DNA of 64,000 bases from Panagrolaimus kolymaensis (GCA_028622995.1 JAJQJQ010000004.1:4216001-4280000), one strand, 5' to 3'. Numbered from the stretch's first letter, positions 1 to 11,903 are shown. A program made the numbers and translations. The notes: a model not told the origin generated them from the sequence alone.

Positions 1-1001
1 TAATAAATACAATTTTTATAATATAAAAAAGAAACAATAAAGATAAACGACTTTTTTATTAGCCAAACAAAATTCAAGAAGCTTGCTTGCCCAACTCAAC
101 GCTAGAATGGAAAAATATGCTTCCTCTAAACGAGTCTAACTGAAAACCTTTTTCTTCTTTTCATTATTGTGTAGCTCTTTATTTGTTATTCAATTACTTT
201 CTCATAGCCAAATTTAGGTCAAGCATTCCTCGAAGTTTTCCTCAAATTACAAATGTTTGCTTTTCATATTGAAGGAGAATGAGCCAGCTAACTTTTACTT
301 TGCTTGTGCGCAATCATCACCAGCATCGTAATCAATAATAAACAAAAGAAAGGTGCAAGAGAAGCAGCCAAAAAAAAATAAGGATAATTTGGAAAGAATC
401 AAATTTAATCAAGAGGATTTTTAATTTTTTTTAGTTAGCTTTTTTAAAAATTAACCGATTACGACAAGACCTCTTTCTCCAAAATCAAATGATAGAGTTC
501 TTTTCCTTCTTATCAAAACACTCATGCAAAAATGGACAACATAGTTGGAAGAAGAAGAAAAAAACAATCGTACAAAAACGTTTGAACACCTTCTTTTCCA
601 CTATCGTAAAGCAAGAAGAAAATGAAAAAACGTATTTGCAAGTAAAAAAACGTGTTTGCAAGTAAAATCCTTGTTCTTATTCAACGATCCTAAACAATGA
701 TGACCCAAATCAACGCTTATAAGTTCTGTTTACATAATGCAAGACTTTTAACACACCTGAACGCTTCCGCTCTCTTTTCACGCTTAAATCGTATATCAAC
801 AATAAATGCTTGAACGTAAATGTAAACTGAGTCATCCAATTTTAAAATACCACCCAAAAAACATTTTGTGCTTGCAACAGCTACATAAGCTAACATGCGA
901 CCAAGGTTTTTAAACTTCAACAAAATAACAAAAAAGTTTCAAAAAACAATTATCATAATAGTTTATTTATAAACAACAACGAAAAATAAAAATTCAACAC
1001 A
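1..1001. other. Intergenic, no gene recognised
   Basis: This is AT-rich sequence downstream of the ribosomal protein L6 gene. I see no convincing coding region. A short tandem duplication (two near-identical units around cgtrtttgcaagtaaaa) lies at about 628-667. A 68-codon open frame on the minus strand at 717-923 has no recognisable domain, and I do not call it. Confidence 0.5.
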
Positions 1002-1673
1002 TTAAAAGACGAGGTTGTGTGGATATTGATTTTTGCCAAGGCTGAAACGGGATCCAAGATAACCAAACAAGAACTTCTTTTCTTTGTGAGCACGGATGGC
1101 TTGAAGAATAGCGGTATCGACAGCTTTTTGGTCAGATTTGCGTTGATCAGTCACTTCATATTTTGATTTTGAATCAGCAAAGATGTTTGATTCTGACTTC
1201 TTGGTCTTTTCTTGAGCACGTTTGAAGTAGTCATCGTTGATGTGATCAGGAAGTTTGACATTAGAAACATCGAGCTTGGTTGATGTTGCAATAACAAACG
1301 CCTGAGCAATGCGCCGCAATGGCGTGTTGTTAATCTTCAATGGGCCTAAAACGTAAGATATGAATTAAATAAAGCGACAAAGGTGTAAAATAAACATACC
1401 TGTAACAAGAAGAAGGCCAGATTTAGGAAGTTGCTTAAGGAAGACAACACGTTTTCCACGATGACGACCAGCAAGAACGATGAGAACAGTACCAGGAGTA
1501 ATTGAAGCTCGAAGAGGTTGAATCTTGGTCTTTCTTTTGAAAACTTTCTTGGCTTTGACAGGACGTACAAAGAGGGTCTAAAAATGAATAATAATGATTA
1601 AAAGATAAGCATGAATCGAAAGACTTACTCTATGAGTGCCCTTCTTAATTCCTTTTCCTTCTTTACCCGACAT
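1002..1673 (-). CDS. rpl-6: 60S ribosomal protein L6 (eL6)
   Basis: This is a component of the large cytosolic ribosomal subunit. Three exons are read on the minus strand: 1629-1673 (start [15 protein letters not shown]), 1400-1577 and 1002-1345, joined by GT-AG introns with TTTTAG/TTTAGG acceptors; the joined frame gives about 188 residues. Family hallmarks are the KOW-like core ([20 protein letters not shown], then [18 protein letters not shown]), the block [12 protein letters not shown], and the C-terminal [10 protein letters not shown]. The N-terminal extension is short compared with vertebrate L6, as in other nematodes. The gene is divergently arranged with the TFIIIC gene, sharing about 420 bp of upstream DNA. 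The exon ends fit well and the identification is firm. Confidence 0.95.
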
Positions 1674-2096
1674 TGTTGAATTCAGCAAAAACCTATAAAA
1701 GCTTCATGTAAAAAAAAGTAACAAAGAATATATGGAAAAAGCATTGAAAAGTCACGATGACACAAATATTGTATGAGAATTGTTGGCCGATGAATAAAAT
1801 TGAGGCATTTATAAAAAGGTAAGAAAAAGGCAGTAAGATTGGTATGATTAGAAAAAAGTTCAAAAACTTTGTAACTTTTTGTTGAACAAAAAAAGCTTTC
1901 TTCTTATTTTTTGCTGCTGCAATGGAAGATCTGCATTTGTGCATGCAGTTACAGTATGACTGTGCCCCTGACAGCCACGTTTTCGTGTCGAAAATATCAC
2001 TTCTCTTTTTTCATTCAAACTTTTTGTTTGATGTTCGATGTTTTTCAAAGTTTGAAATCTTTAGTTTCAAACTAATGTTAAAAGTTTTTATCTGCA
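1674..2096. promoter_or_regulatory. Shared upstream region of rpl-6 and the TFIIIC gene
   Basis: About 420 bp separates the two start codons, which point away from each other, so both promoters must lie here or overlap. The segment at 1915-1985 is noticeably richer in G+C than its surroundings. No specific binding site was identified. The role is inferred from position only. Confidence 0.4.
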
Positions 2097-5000
2097 ATGC
2101 ATCATAATAATATTACCGATAATACAAAACAAGAAATACTCAGCAATGGAGTTATTTTGCAATTCAATGAAACTGGAGAATTTATCACGCCATCACATCA
2201 AGAATTAGCTTCAATTCCTCCTCCAGCTGGAACTTATTCGAAACATAGTCAAAGGCTGTTGGTTTTTATTCTTTTTTGTTATTTTTTACCTGCATGTATT
2301 TTCCAGCACTATCGATGCTCTTCTTGGTCAAGCTAATCTCTTAGCCGCTCGTAATCAAACTACAGATGCAATTGAAATCTTGTTTGAAATTATTCGACAA
2401 GAACCTCGTCATCCTGATGCTTATATTCAATTGTCTGAAATTTTTGAAGAATCTGATGGCACTAAAGCGTTCGAATACCGTCTACTTGGATGTTTGATTT
2501 CTTCAAGAACGTCAGCTTATGATTGGGAGCTTGCTGGAGATATGGCATTGAATTTGGAAAGATTGGAAGATGCTGCAGCCTGTTTTGCAAAAGCTTCACA
2601 AAGAGAACCAAAGTCATGGAGATACTATGATAGAAGGATTCAAGTATATCACAGGCTCGGTAAAGAAACAATGGCAATGAAGGTACAGCTTTTAGCTGCT
2701 CAAAATGTTGATTGTGATAGATCTGAAAATGGTTTTGAATGGCTTCAACAAATGATTACTCAAACTTCACAACATTTTTTGGCTTTAGAAGATGAATCAA
2801 CTTTAATTCAAGCTCTTCGCGTCTTTGTTCAACGGTCTAAACAATATGGAAAAGACTACTCTCAACAAATAGAAGTTCTCTTGAATATGTACTTTCAATT
2901 ACCAAATTATGAGCATGCAGTTAAAGCTATTCTTGGATTTTGTGAAGGAATAAAAGGTTTTGATGCCAATGGAAATACCGTTTATCAGGTTAGTGCGGGT
3001 TTTCTTTGTTTTATCTTTAATCTTTCCTTATTTTAGGTTCAAGATGATTATTCAATTAAACCGTTTCCATTTATTCTTCAAGTATCTCGTTTTGAAATAT
3101 CAGACGACTTTCCAACTATAATGCTATGCCGCTTGATAATTTGCTTCTTGAACTTGGGAATGCTATCTCCTGCAACGGTTCGTTTTTTGATTGAAACCTT
3201 TTTTTAAAGCATTTTTTGATTTTCAGGTACTGCTTGGTGAACTCCTTCGTCGCACTATCGACAGAAATATTCTTGATTTGTATGTTTTGATTGCTGAATG
3301 CTTATATGCTATTGGTGCAAATGAAGAGGGCATTAAATATGCAAATCAATTATTATCAGAAGCTCCTGATCTCTCAGCTGTATGGTTTTATCAGGGTTGT
3401 TTTTACCACGTAAGTATGCCATTTCATATATTCTTTTTATACAAGCGCTTCATTTTCAGAAAATGAACGATGCTGAGAAAGCTTTAGAAGCTTATTATCA
3501 TACGCTTGAACTTCATCCATATTGTTATAACCTCAATCAGGTACAACAAATATAAAGAGTTCTTTATTGGAGCAACTGCTCGACAAGGATAAATTACATA
3601 CAATTGAACAAAGTTAGAAAACAACAATGACAAAATATGAGAATGTGCGTGATTGAGAATTACCATTCAGCCATCCACGGCACCATTCCATACGGGACCA
3701 GAGAACGCGGCACTTTGAATACTTCTGTGTGTGCAAGGCCACAACACTCTTCTTCCACCTATCTTTGAGTTGACGATCCATCTTCTTGTCTTGTTCTTAG
3801 CTTTCCATAGCTTCTTCTTGAGCTTCTTTACCAAGTGATCATATACGACGTCAGAATCCATACCAATTTACCAGAGGTTCTTCCACGAGGTTTCGACTTC
3901 CATGTCTTGGGCACATGTTCCATGTCCCTTTCCTCTCCTTTCTGAAGTTTTTCGGATTCGATTCCATGCAGTATTACCATACCCATGTGACTCCATGCAG
4001 TATTACCATACCCATGTGTTCATGATCAAGAGATTTACAGCTGGTTTCACCAAGCGATCACGGCCAAATCGTAGACCGGATGATTCTTCGCTATCATCAA
4101 AACGTTGTCTTACTGAATATTCACCATGTTGAAATAGCAAAAGAGACAGAGATTTTGTGCTCTCGGCCAAATCGTAAGCCGGATGATTGTTCGTTATCAT
4201 CAAACGGAGCTTTTCGAGAGTTTAAGCCTTAACTCTTCTTTCTGCAGCTTTCATTGATTATCTTCTAGACGACAACTTGATGGAGAACATAGTACATAAC
4301 ATACGAGCTTTGAGATGAACATATGAGCATAACCATAGAGTACAGATAAATCACGGGAATTACACTTTAAGTTACCATAGAAGTATCATACTCAAGTTCT
4401 TTACCAAGTTTGACATCAGCTTTTGATTTCAGTACAGCTTTTATTTGCTGTTCTTTACCAGGTTTTGACCATAAGCATATTTGATTCCACAGAAAACATA
4501 CCAATCGCTTCTTGATTGCAGTACCATAGGCTCATCCTGAGGTTTCGACTTCTGTCTTGGGTTCTTCCATGACCCTTTCCCCTCTTCTTTTTGGAGTATT
4601 TGCCATTTCTGGACCATGCTGTATTCTTGTTGAGTTCATACTTGACTTCATTGAACAAGAGATCACCCGAACAGAGATTTAAGTTAACGGTTAAATCGTA
4701 AACCGGATGGTTTCTTACTCGATAACCAACAACGGAGATTGCGCTTTTGAACAAAAAGGCATAAAATTGACCATGCTGAGGTTTTACCATAAGCTTTTCC
4801 ATAAGCTATTACAGCAGTACGACCAGTGCTTTTAGAGCTGAAAGCATAATCTATTTGACATGTTCATATTTGAGTTCCTATGCGAGCAAGTTGACGAACA
4901 AATTTCTTTTTTTCTTGGATCATTTGAGATTTCGGAGGCTTTGAGTTGTTTGATCACGATGTCGTCACCACTTTGTTATAACCTCAATCAGGTACAACAA

Positions 5001-6599
5001 ATATAAAGAGTTCTTTATTGGAGCAACTGCTCGACAAGGATAAATTACATACAATTGAACAAAGTTAGAAAACAACAATGACAAAATATGAGAATGTGCG
5101 TGATTGAGAATTACCATTCAGCCATCCACGGCACCATTCCATACGGGACCAGAGAACGCGGCACTTTGAATACTTCTGTGTGTGCAAGGCCACAACACAT
5201 ATCATATTGATGCTCGTGTTAACATTTCTTCAATTTTTCAAGATAAAGGTGATGGACAAGCTGCAATTGAAATTTTACACGATTTTGATCTTGACAACTG
5301 TACCACTCTTCCTGACGAAAGAATTTTGATTCATCAAGTTGATATATATTGGCAGCAAAGAAATAAGAAGCAATATATACGTGCTCTAAGAATGTTGTTG
5401 GTGCCGTACTTTTATGAAGTCTTGGAATATCAAAAACCTATAAGGCTTGCAAGAAGAAAGATAAAAAAACATTTTCCTTCTGTTATTCGCGCAAAAGCTT
5501 TTGAAGCTCTAAACCGTACATCTTTTGAATCTTTTGTTAGACGACTGGGTGCTGCATCGTCTTCCAATGGTAATATTTCTCGATCTCTTTCGCCGATTCA
5601 GTTGTTTGATTACACGTTTAAACTAGTCGAGGCTCTTTATAAAACAAACAAGTTTCCTGAAATGTTTCATGTAATCGCGTTTGCTTCTCTTCATCCAAAC
5701 ATTCCTCAAGTAAAGTAAGTCGTTACGTTTACATTCTCTTCTTAACATTATTTCTTTTTAGCTTTGATGCTATGGAGCAACTTCTGATGCTGGCATGCTG
5801 TAAAACTCAAACGTTCCCACTTTATTTTGAACTTTTACGGGATAACATCAATCGACAACATACTGCTCTCGAAGGCGATGATTTTATGTCAAAATGGAAG
5901 GTTCGGGGAATGTTTTTATCTATGGGTTATATCATGTCTCAGCATCAAACAATACAAGTGCAAAAATTCTTTCAACGTTTAAATAGGAAATATCCAGAAG
6001 ATCTTCATCTTAAAATGATTTCTGCAAATAGTGCTTTAACATCTGGATGGTACAAATATGCTCTTGGTAACTTTGTGTTTCATTTTCCGTACATTATTAT
6101 GTAATATTTTTTTAGCCGAATACTGTGAAATTTTGACAAAACGACCGAATGATGCTCTTGTGACGTTTTTGGTTGCTATCTGCTTCTTGAATTTATCTTC
6201 TAAACGAGCAATAACTGGACGAAAAGCATTGGCTACTAGAGTAAGTTAAAAAATCAACTAAAAATTAATCATTGCTTGGTTTTTTAGGCTTTAACATTTA
6301 TTGGTAAATATCGCGAGCTTCGTTTGGAAACGGGACATAGACAAGAAGTTTATTACAACATTGGACGATTATTTCATGGAATGGGTTTCCCAACTCAAGC
6401 TGCTTATTGGTATGAAAAAGTTTTGGCTGAAGAAGATCCATGGGTTCTGAAAGATGATCAACGAACTGGTGAACTCATTCTGGTACCAAGTACAAAACAT
6501 AGTCTTAAGCCTCTAGCGGCATTAAATTATATTGAAATTGTTAAGTATGAGAATCCGGGTAAAGCTCGTCATTTAAGGCGCACTTTTTGTGTAATGTAA
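2097..6599 (+). CDS. TFIIIC TPR subunit (GTF3C3 / TFIIIC102-like), interrupted by an LTR element
   Basis: Subunit of TFIIIC, which recruits RNA polymerase III to tRNA genes. Exons read: 2097-2257, 2307-2988, 3037-3177, 3227-3409, 3460-3522, 5203-5714, 5762-6066, 6116-6240 and 6288-6599. Excluding the inserted element at 3523-5202 they add up to 2,484 nt, about 827 residues, close to the family's usual size. TPR-type helices run throughout: ALLGQANLLAARNQTTDAIE early, then LAGDMALNLERLEDAAACF, and YNIGRLFHGMGFPTQAAYWY near the C-terminus. The AATAAA at 6635 is a likely poly(A) signal. The 3460-3522 and 5203-5714 pieces were one exon: removing the element and one target-site copy joins HPY to HIDARVNISS in frame. 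As sequenced the frame runs into stop codons inside the element. The exact 5' start is uncertain, and the first intron uses a GTTGGT donor. Confidence 0.88.
3523..3746 (-). repeat. LTR copy 1 (3' LTR in element orientation)
   Basis: A 224-bp direct repeat, TGTT...AACA, identical as read to 4974-5197. It is bordered on the left by target copy CATAT and on the right (inside) by the polypurine tract of the minus-strand element. Confidence 0.93.
3748..4973. repeat. LTR-element interior with internally duplicated, decayed blocks
   Basis: There is no long ORF. Two diverged blocks are recognisable: one at about 3875-4210 and one at about 4535-4745. Each holds gaggtttcgacttc...tcttggg followed downstream by aaatcgtanrccggatg; a third copy of the latter lies near 4170. 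A 26-bp unit, ccatgcagtattaccataccc plus catgtg, is tandemly doubled at about 3964-4018. On the minus strand both blocks encode NHP(A/V)YDL. These look like remnants of a duplicated coding segment, but no family can be named. Confidence 0.6.
4974..5197 (-). repeat. LTR copy 2 (5' LTR in element orientation)
   Basis: A 224-bp copy identical as read to 3523-3746. In the minus orientation the primer-binding-site candidate begins 3 nt beyond it at 4970. The second CATAT target copy lies at 5198-5202. Confidence 0.93.
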
Positions 6600-6634
6600 T
6601 TTTTGTTTTTGTTTTGTTACATTTTAAATACTTT

Positions 6635-6640
6635 AATAAA
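6635..6640 (+). terminator. Poly(A) signal AATAAA of the TFIIIC gene
   Basis: AATAAA occurs 36 nt after the stop codon, followed by a T/G-rich stretch, in the expected place for 3' end formation. Confidence 0.6.
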
Positions 6641-6770
6641 GTTTTTTGTTGTTGTTAATACCGTTGGACGTTTTTTATTGCATATCATTATTGCCATAAA
6701 TAAACAGCAAAGCTGTAAATAATTTTTTATTAAATAAAAAGGGATAACGTAAATTAGAATAAGTTAAGCC

Positions 6771-7530
6771 TCAAACACTTAATTTTTTCTTCAAAATGAT
6801 AATAGATATATCAGATTCATATTTATCGATAACTTTTTCTGATTTGAGTTTAATGCTTAATCGAATTAAATCATTGAAGGTAAAAAGTAATAAGCTTGTC
6901 ATGTAGCATATACCGAAACTATAAGTTTTTTCTTTTGTATTGAAATGCGGGAAAATAAAAAAAAACTTACTGTAAACTATCGAGCTTCGATAAGTTTTTT
7001 ATAAAATCTGTAAATTCTTGAAGAGTGCAATTTGATCGAACACCTCCGCAGAAACTAAAAGCACGTAAATTAGTGGTAATCAGCTTTTTTAATTCATCAA
7101 GTTCCACATTAATAACATAAAGTTCAAGCCGTTTATTAGAGCCTAAATTGATGGGTAAACGTTTAAAAAAGTCATCATTAATTTTTCCTAAGGATTGATT
7201 CATAATTAGTATGGAATCCGTAACATGAATTTTATTTTTTAACGATAAAAAATCAATATCATTAAATTTTTCATCTTTGTTACAGTAACATGAAACTGTA
7301 AATTGACATCTTGAAAAATCAAAATAAAATTTAGCCTTTTCAACCACATAACATCTTTTAACGAGTGTTTTGGTTAAAGCATTGATTAAAGCAAAGGTTT
7401 TCAAAGTTTTGCCATCACAAATTTCAGCAAATCGTCTTTGACAAACCCATGGAAGTAAAGGAAAATCAAAGGTTTCTTCTTCATATATTTTCGTATTTTC
7501 CAAGGATTTGGTTAATTCTTTAACATCCAT
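6771..7530 (-). CDS. F-box-like protein, nematode-specific family
   Basis: The main exon at 6967-7530 encodes about 187 residues. Near the N-terminus (about residues 22-58) is an F-box-like helix set, LLPWVCQRRFAEICDGKTLK followed by TFALINALTKTLVKRC, as in substrate adaptors of SCF ubiquitin ligases. The rest is a leucine-rich-repeat-like C-terminal part typical of nematode F-box families. A GTAAGT donor overlaps the stop (TTTACA|GTAAGTTT), so the gene probably continues into a second exon at about 6771-6895 that encodes FNDLIRLSIKLKSEKVIDK and ends in KKKLSV. The acceptor of that exon is not a strong match. The F-box assignment rests on pattern only. Confidence 0.6.
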
Positions 7531-7771
7531 ATTTGATATATTTTTTTATAAGAAATGAAAAAGAGTTTATTCACGAAAGCTCAAATTGTTTATTACTTTT
7601 CGCAAGGCCATGAATGGTGGGAAAATAATACCCAAAAGCACCTCGAGAGGTCATGGAATAAGAGTAAGCTTCGAATATCGATCCATATCAATTGTTGTTT
7701 CACTTTTTTTTTTTCAAATACCCAAATATTTTATTTTTTAACAGACAAAATAATAAAACAAAGGCAAACTA

Positions 7772-10700
7772 TTATTTAGAAGGTTGAATTTTGATGTTTT
7801 CTTTTTTGGTTGAAAAAAAAAGATAAAGAGAATGAGTATGCATGAGAATCAAAGGTAAATAAAGTAAAGCATGAAGAGTTCCAAATATAACTACAAGTAA
7901 AACGGTTTTAAAGCATGTTTGAACGATATATGTTTGCACTGTAATTAAAGTACAAATTCCAAGAAAAACTGAGAATGATCCTTGCGTAATTGGCCATCCA
8001 ACTGCAGCTAAAGCTGTTACAAGTCTTTCATATGGAGTTCTAAAATTTAAAAAAGTTTTTGGATATTGTTGCAATATGCAAAACTTACGGTTCGTGTTGA
8101 AAATGATTATTGGCTTCTGTCATATAAGCATAAGTACAATGAGCAGAAAAATCCACTGAAAATCCAACACTCATGGCTATGGTAATCATGGAAGTGGCAT
8201 CCAGATTTACGCCCCACCAAGTCATAAATCCAATAACTCCAAGGCCAATGGAAAAAATGCTTCCCGCTATTGCGAAAGCACAAAATGGTTGTGGAATCAT
8301 AAGCAACGCAATTGGAACCATAACTATCACAGAAATATATAAATCTTGTAAAGTTTGTGGCCACATTATTTCAAATTGATCCGCTAAATTCCAAAGTGGT
8401 GTGTAACTCCACATATCAAAAACTTTTCGATATTTATTACATATTTTTCGAATGCTTTTTGCACATCTCAAAATACTTTCATCATTCGCATAACTTTGTA
8501 GTTGGGTTGTTAAACGAAAAGCTTTGAGGCTTCCATTAGGATATTGCAAAATATCATAATCATATTTTTCATTTGCCATTAAAAAGGTTTTTAAATTTTC
8601 ATTAAAACTTAAATCATCTTCACCCATTCCATCCCAAAATCCACCAAATCCTAAACCATCCATATATTTTTGATATGCAAAATACCAAAAATCTGTTGTA
8701 TTTCTTCCTGATGAACAATGAGTGGATTCCAATTCAGCGAGAACGGAAAGGAATTTATTTCTTAGGTTAGTGTTGCCCATATTTGGTGGATGTAAAACTG
8801 CTAAATCAAGTTTAGAAACATCGTGAATGAAATATTGAGATTGAAGTTCAAGAAATCGGTGAGATGGAGATTCAACTCGAACAATGTTTATTAACTAAAA
8901 ATGATGATAGTTATTTTAGAACTCGTAATTTTTGTTGTAAAAATAATAAAACTAACATTAAAACCAACAACCATTCGTTGAATACCTGTATATGCAACAA
9001 CCACGTATCCAATAAAAGTCGCTAAAGCAATAATTTGAGTAGCTGGATGACAAATAAATGGGGCATATTTATCTGCAAAAAAACGCTGATACCATAATCG
9101 TGTATCAAATTTCTCAATTTCTGAATGTGGATGTTGATCCAAATCCGTGCTTGAATTATTCAACGATTCATTAGGTCGACTTCCAAGATTTAAAAAGCAT
9201 ACAAGTTTTGATTCTGATTCTAAAATTAATGGTTTTATTTTTGACTTCTTAAATGAGATAAATGTGACTACCTGCATTTTGAATTGGTGCAGTTTCAAGC
9301 CAAAATGCAAGTGCATGTCTTCCTTGCTCTTCCCATCGACCGCTAATTGAAAGAAAAGCAACAAAAATGGTCATAGAATAAAGAAAGATGAAACAAATTG
9401 CTGCGCATGAATAATAACAAAAATAAATAACGGCTGGAAGAGGAGCAATTGAGCCAATAAGAAATGCTAAAGCATCGGTGAGCGAAGTAATGGAAATTGA
9501 AACTCCTGCATGTCTCATCGCAGCTTCAACCCTTTTTTCCACTGTTAAATGGCGACTTGTTTCATGCCAAGCTGCAAGCATTAAAAATGTATCATCAATT
9601 CCAATTGCTGAAATATGAATTTTGTTATTTACTTTATGAAGTATGAAAGACTGACTTACTTAAACTTAAAAATGGCATAACACTACACATATCCACAAAA
9701 GTGACATCCATTAAAAGCAATAATCCGATGGCAGAAACAATGGCCATAAGAGTCATTACAACTCCAGCAATTCCTAGTAAAGGTTTTGAAACTACCCAAT
9801 CGATTATTGGTACTGGCTTTGATTTCAATGAAATCCTCGTCCATGAAATATTAAATGTACAAAGAACAGAGAAAAATATTAAAATCACAAAAGTTATTGT
9901 AAATCTAAAAAATATGCTACCATAATTAAGCAATCCAGTTACTTCGCAAAAGTGCAAAATCTGCAAATAAAAACCTTGGAATAATTTTTAAGTTTCCTTC
10001 AGCTAATTCAATATCAAAAGTTTCAGAGTGATAATAATAAATATTCAAGTTTTTAACTGGAGCTTTATGTTCGTCTATTTTTTCACTAACTTGCAGCTCA
10101 AAGTCTCTAAAATCAAGCATTTACAACATAAACGTTTTTAAGGCTAGAACGAACGTGGATAAATCGGCGATAAGTTTAGTTTCTTGCTTCAATTGATACA
10201 AAATCATCCAATTTTTAGCTGATTTTAGAGTTTTCCTTTCATCTAATTCCGCACCGCCAATAGTTTTAGAAATATCAATAGGCTCAGTGGAAAATTCAGA
10301 AGAAAATTTGGGGTAAGTTATGTTGAAACTTTTCTGAAAATAAAAACAATTTTTTCATCAATTTCGAAAAGATGGACAAACCTGATCATTTTTAGAAAAA
10401 ATTTCAGCTAAAAATCTTGCTTGCAAATTTGAGAAACATTCATTTTGAAATTTTAAACATATATCAGAATATTTATATGGTATTGAATCCTTTTTAGAAA
10501 TAAAAGTGCTATTTTTAATCCAATCAAGTAAATCAATAAATTCTTTAGCTTCTTTCGAACGCAATATTGATCCACCATCGGATGCTTCAACAATGAGATA
10601 AAGGCCTTTACGAAGAAGGAAATCTTTTCCAGGATAAAATCTTGAATCAGATTTGGCCCAATTTTCACGTAAAATATTTTCCTCTATTTTCCATTCAGCA

Positions 10701-10979
10701 TTAATAGGAGCATAAAGAAAATGAACACCTCGAACTATTTCAAAATGCCTCAAGATACCCGTGGATAAAGCAGCTGTGAGAATAATGGGAATAATTACGA
10801 ATGGCCATGGATGGCTAAAAAATAATTAATTAACAAAATGGTAGAAAACTAAAAATAAAAATAATAAAAAATTACCAAGCCACAAATTTACAATAACTTC
10901 CACAAATATTTGCCCATGGCTTTTCTAATGGAGCCCATTTTAAAACATTTTTTCTTAAAGCCACAGCTCTCAAACCCAT
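7772..10979 (-). CDS. Patched-related (PTR) sterol-sensing-domain membrane protein
   Basis: An RND-superfamily, 12-TM-type protein of the nematode patched-related group, implicated in cuticle/lipid trafficking. There are about eight to ten exons from MGLRAVALRKNVLKWAPLEK (start 10979) to the stop at 7772. The first membrane segment is PFVIIPIILTAALSTGIL, followed by a long lumenal loop (about 10.7-9.95 kb). The sterol-sensing core contains GIDDTFLMLAAWHET and SISITSLTDALAFLIGSIAP (9.3-9.65 kb). A second lumenal loop lies at 8.4-8.95 kb. The second membrane block contains the family signature GFSVDFSAHCTYAYM (about 8.1-8.2 kb). The short intron near 10.1 kb (about 45 nt, donor GTTCTA) is inferred from frame continuity because an in-frame stop would otherwise fall there. 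No truncation is apparent. Which PTR paralogue it is cannot be decided. Confidence 0.9.
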
Positions 10980-11903
10980 TTTTTTACTTTTCAAAAAACT
11001 TTAGATACAAACAATTTTCAACCGTTTTTTATTTTATTTGCTTGATACAATTAACTCAATAACGTTAACGTATATGTTTTTTCCATTATATTTCTTGATG
11101 TTGTTGAGACCCGCCTTTAAATCCTTCGAAGAACATCATCATGGATGATGAGTTCAATTCAATTCAGTTCAATTCACTTCCTTTATGGATAAATAATTTG
11201 CTGCGCCTTTTTTGCATTTGAGGCGTTTTTGGACCGCGAGCAAAAAAAAAACACATCGAACATGTCTGACCCATATTTTATTTTCTTTACTTTTTTTGCG
11301 ACAGTCATTTCCAAAGTATTTTTTTATTCGTTGCAAATTCATCACTTGATGAATCCACAAAGACAAAGTTCCTCACGATTTTTTTACTCCATTTTTATTA
11401 CTTTGAAGCGAAGCTCGAAAAGGAATAAAGAAAGAAGTCATCACCTTGACCTTTTTCATCTTCTTTGTTCATTCGTGATTCTTCTACCCTTTTATTTATT
11501 TAACATTGCCTTCAGCAATGCTGTTGCGATTGAAACAAAAATAGTTATTTTAATGTAATTAGCAGTAATTTCTTTCTTCCTGGATTTCATGGTTCCGTTT
11601 TTTTTTAAATCCTGAGTTTTGAACTCCGTCATATATTTTTTGTTTGTCGACGAAAAATGGTGTTTGATGTTTGCAATTTTTACGGAAATCCGTGAGCTTC
11701 TTCGTCGAAAATAGGATGTGAATTTGGATGAGTCAGAACAACTTTAAAGTGCAATTTTAAATAAGAAATCAAATTTATTAATCAATGAATTGAAAATTTC
11801 ACCGGAATATATTTCATTAACGAACACATGGAAAAAGTTTTGGTTTAAAGTGTGATGAATTATTACCACTCGAATATACAAAATTAAAAATAATATGCAT
11901 AAA
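10980..11903. other. Intergenic, no gene recognised
   Basis: About 920 bp between the PTR start and the metalloproteinase stop. It contains a short TTCAATTCAATTCAGTTCAA microrepeat at about 11153-11175. A 109-codon plus-strand frame at 11229-11558 is hydrophobic and low in complexity, without domain features. Confidence 0.5.

Larger units (their letters stand above)
3523..5197 (-). mobile_element. Non-autonomous LTR retrotransposon (TRIM-like), minus orientation
   Basis: The element is 1,675 bp, with 224-bp direct terminal repeats at 3523-3746 and 4974-5197 that I read as identical base for base. Each LTR begins TGTT and ends AACA (TG...CA). A 5-bp target duplication, CATAT, flanks it (3518-3522 and 5198-5202). 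Read on the minus strand, a primer-binding-site candidate starting TGGTGACGACATCGTGA lies 3 nt inside the upstream LTR (from 4970 downward), and a polypurine tract AGGTGGAAGAAGAG abuts the other LTR (3747-3760). The LTR contains AATAAA in this orientation. No gag, protease, reverse transcriptase or integrase was recognised, so it must depend on proteins from elsewhere. It lies inside a TFIIIC exon, antisense to that gene. Confidence 0.9.

Noticed and set aside
717..923. 68-codon minus-strand open frame
   Set aside because: No domain, no splice partners and no conserved-looking context; length is compatible with chance.
7555..7779. Small plus-strand frame starting MKKSLFTKAQIVYYFSQGHE
   Set aside because: A GT-AG pair could give a peptide of about 49 residues, but it lies between two genes' ends with no recognisable family; left out as unsupported.
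11229..11558. 109-codon plus-strand frame
   Set aside because: Hydrophobic, Phe/Ser-rich composition from T-rich DNA; no signal or domain pattern and no splice evidence.
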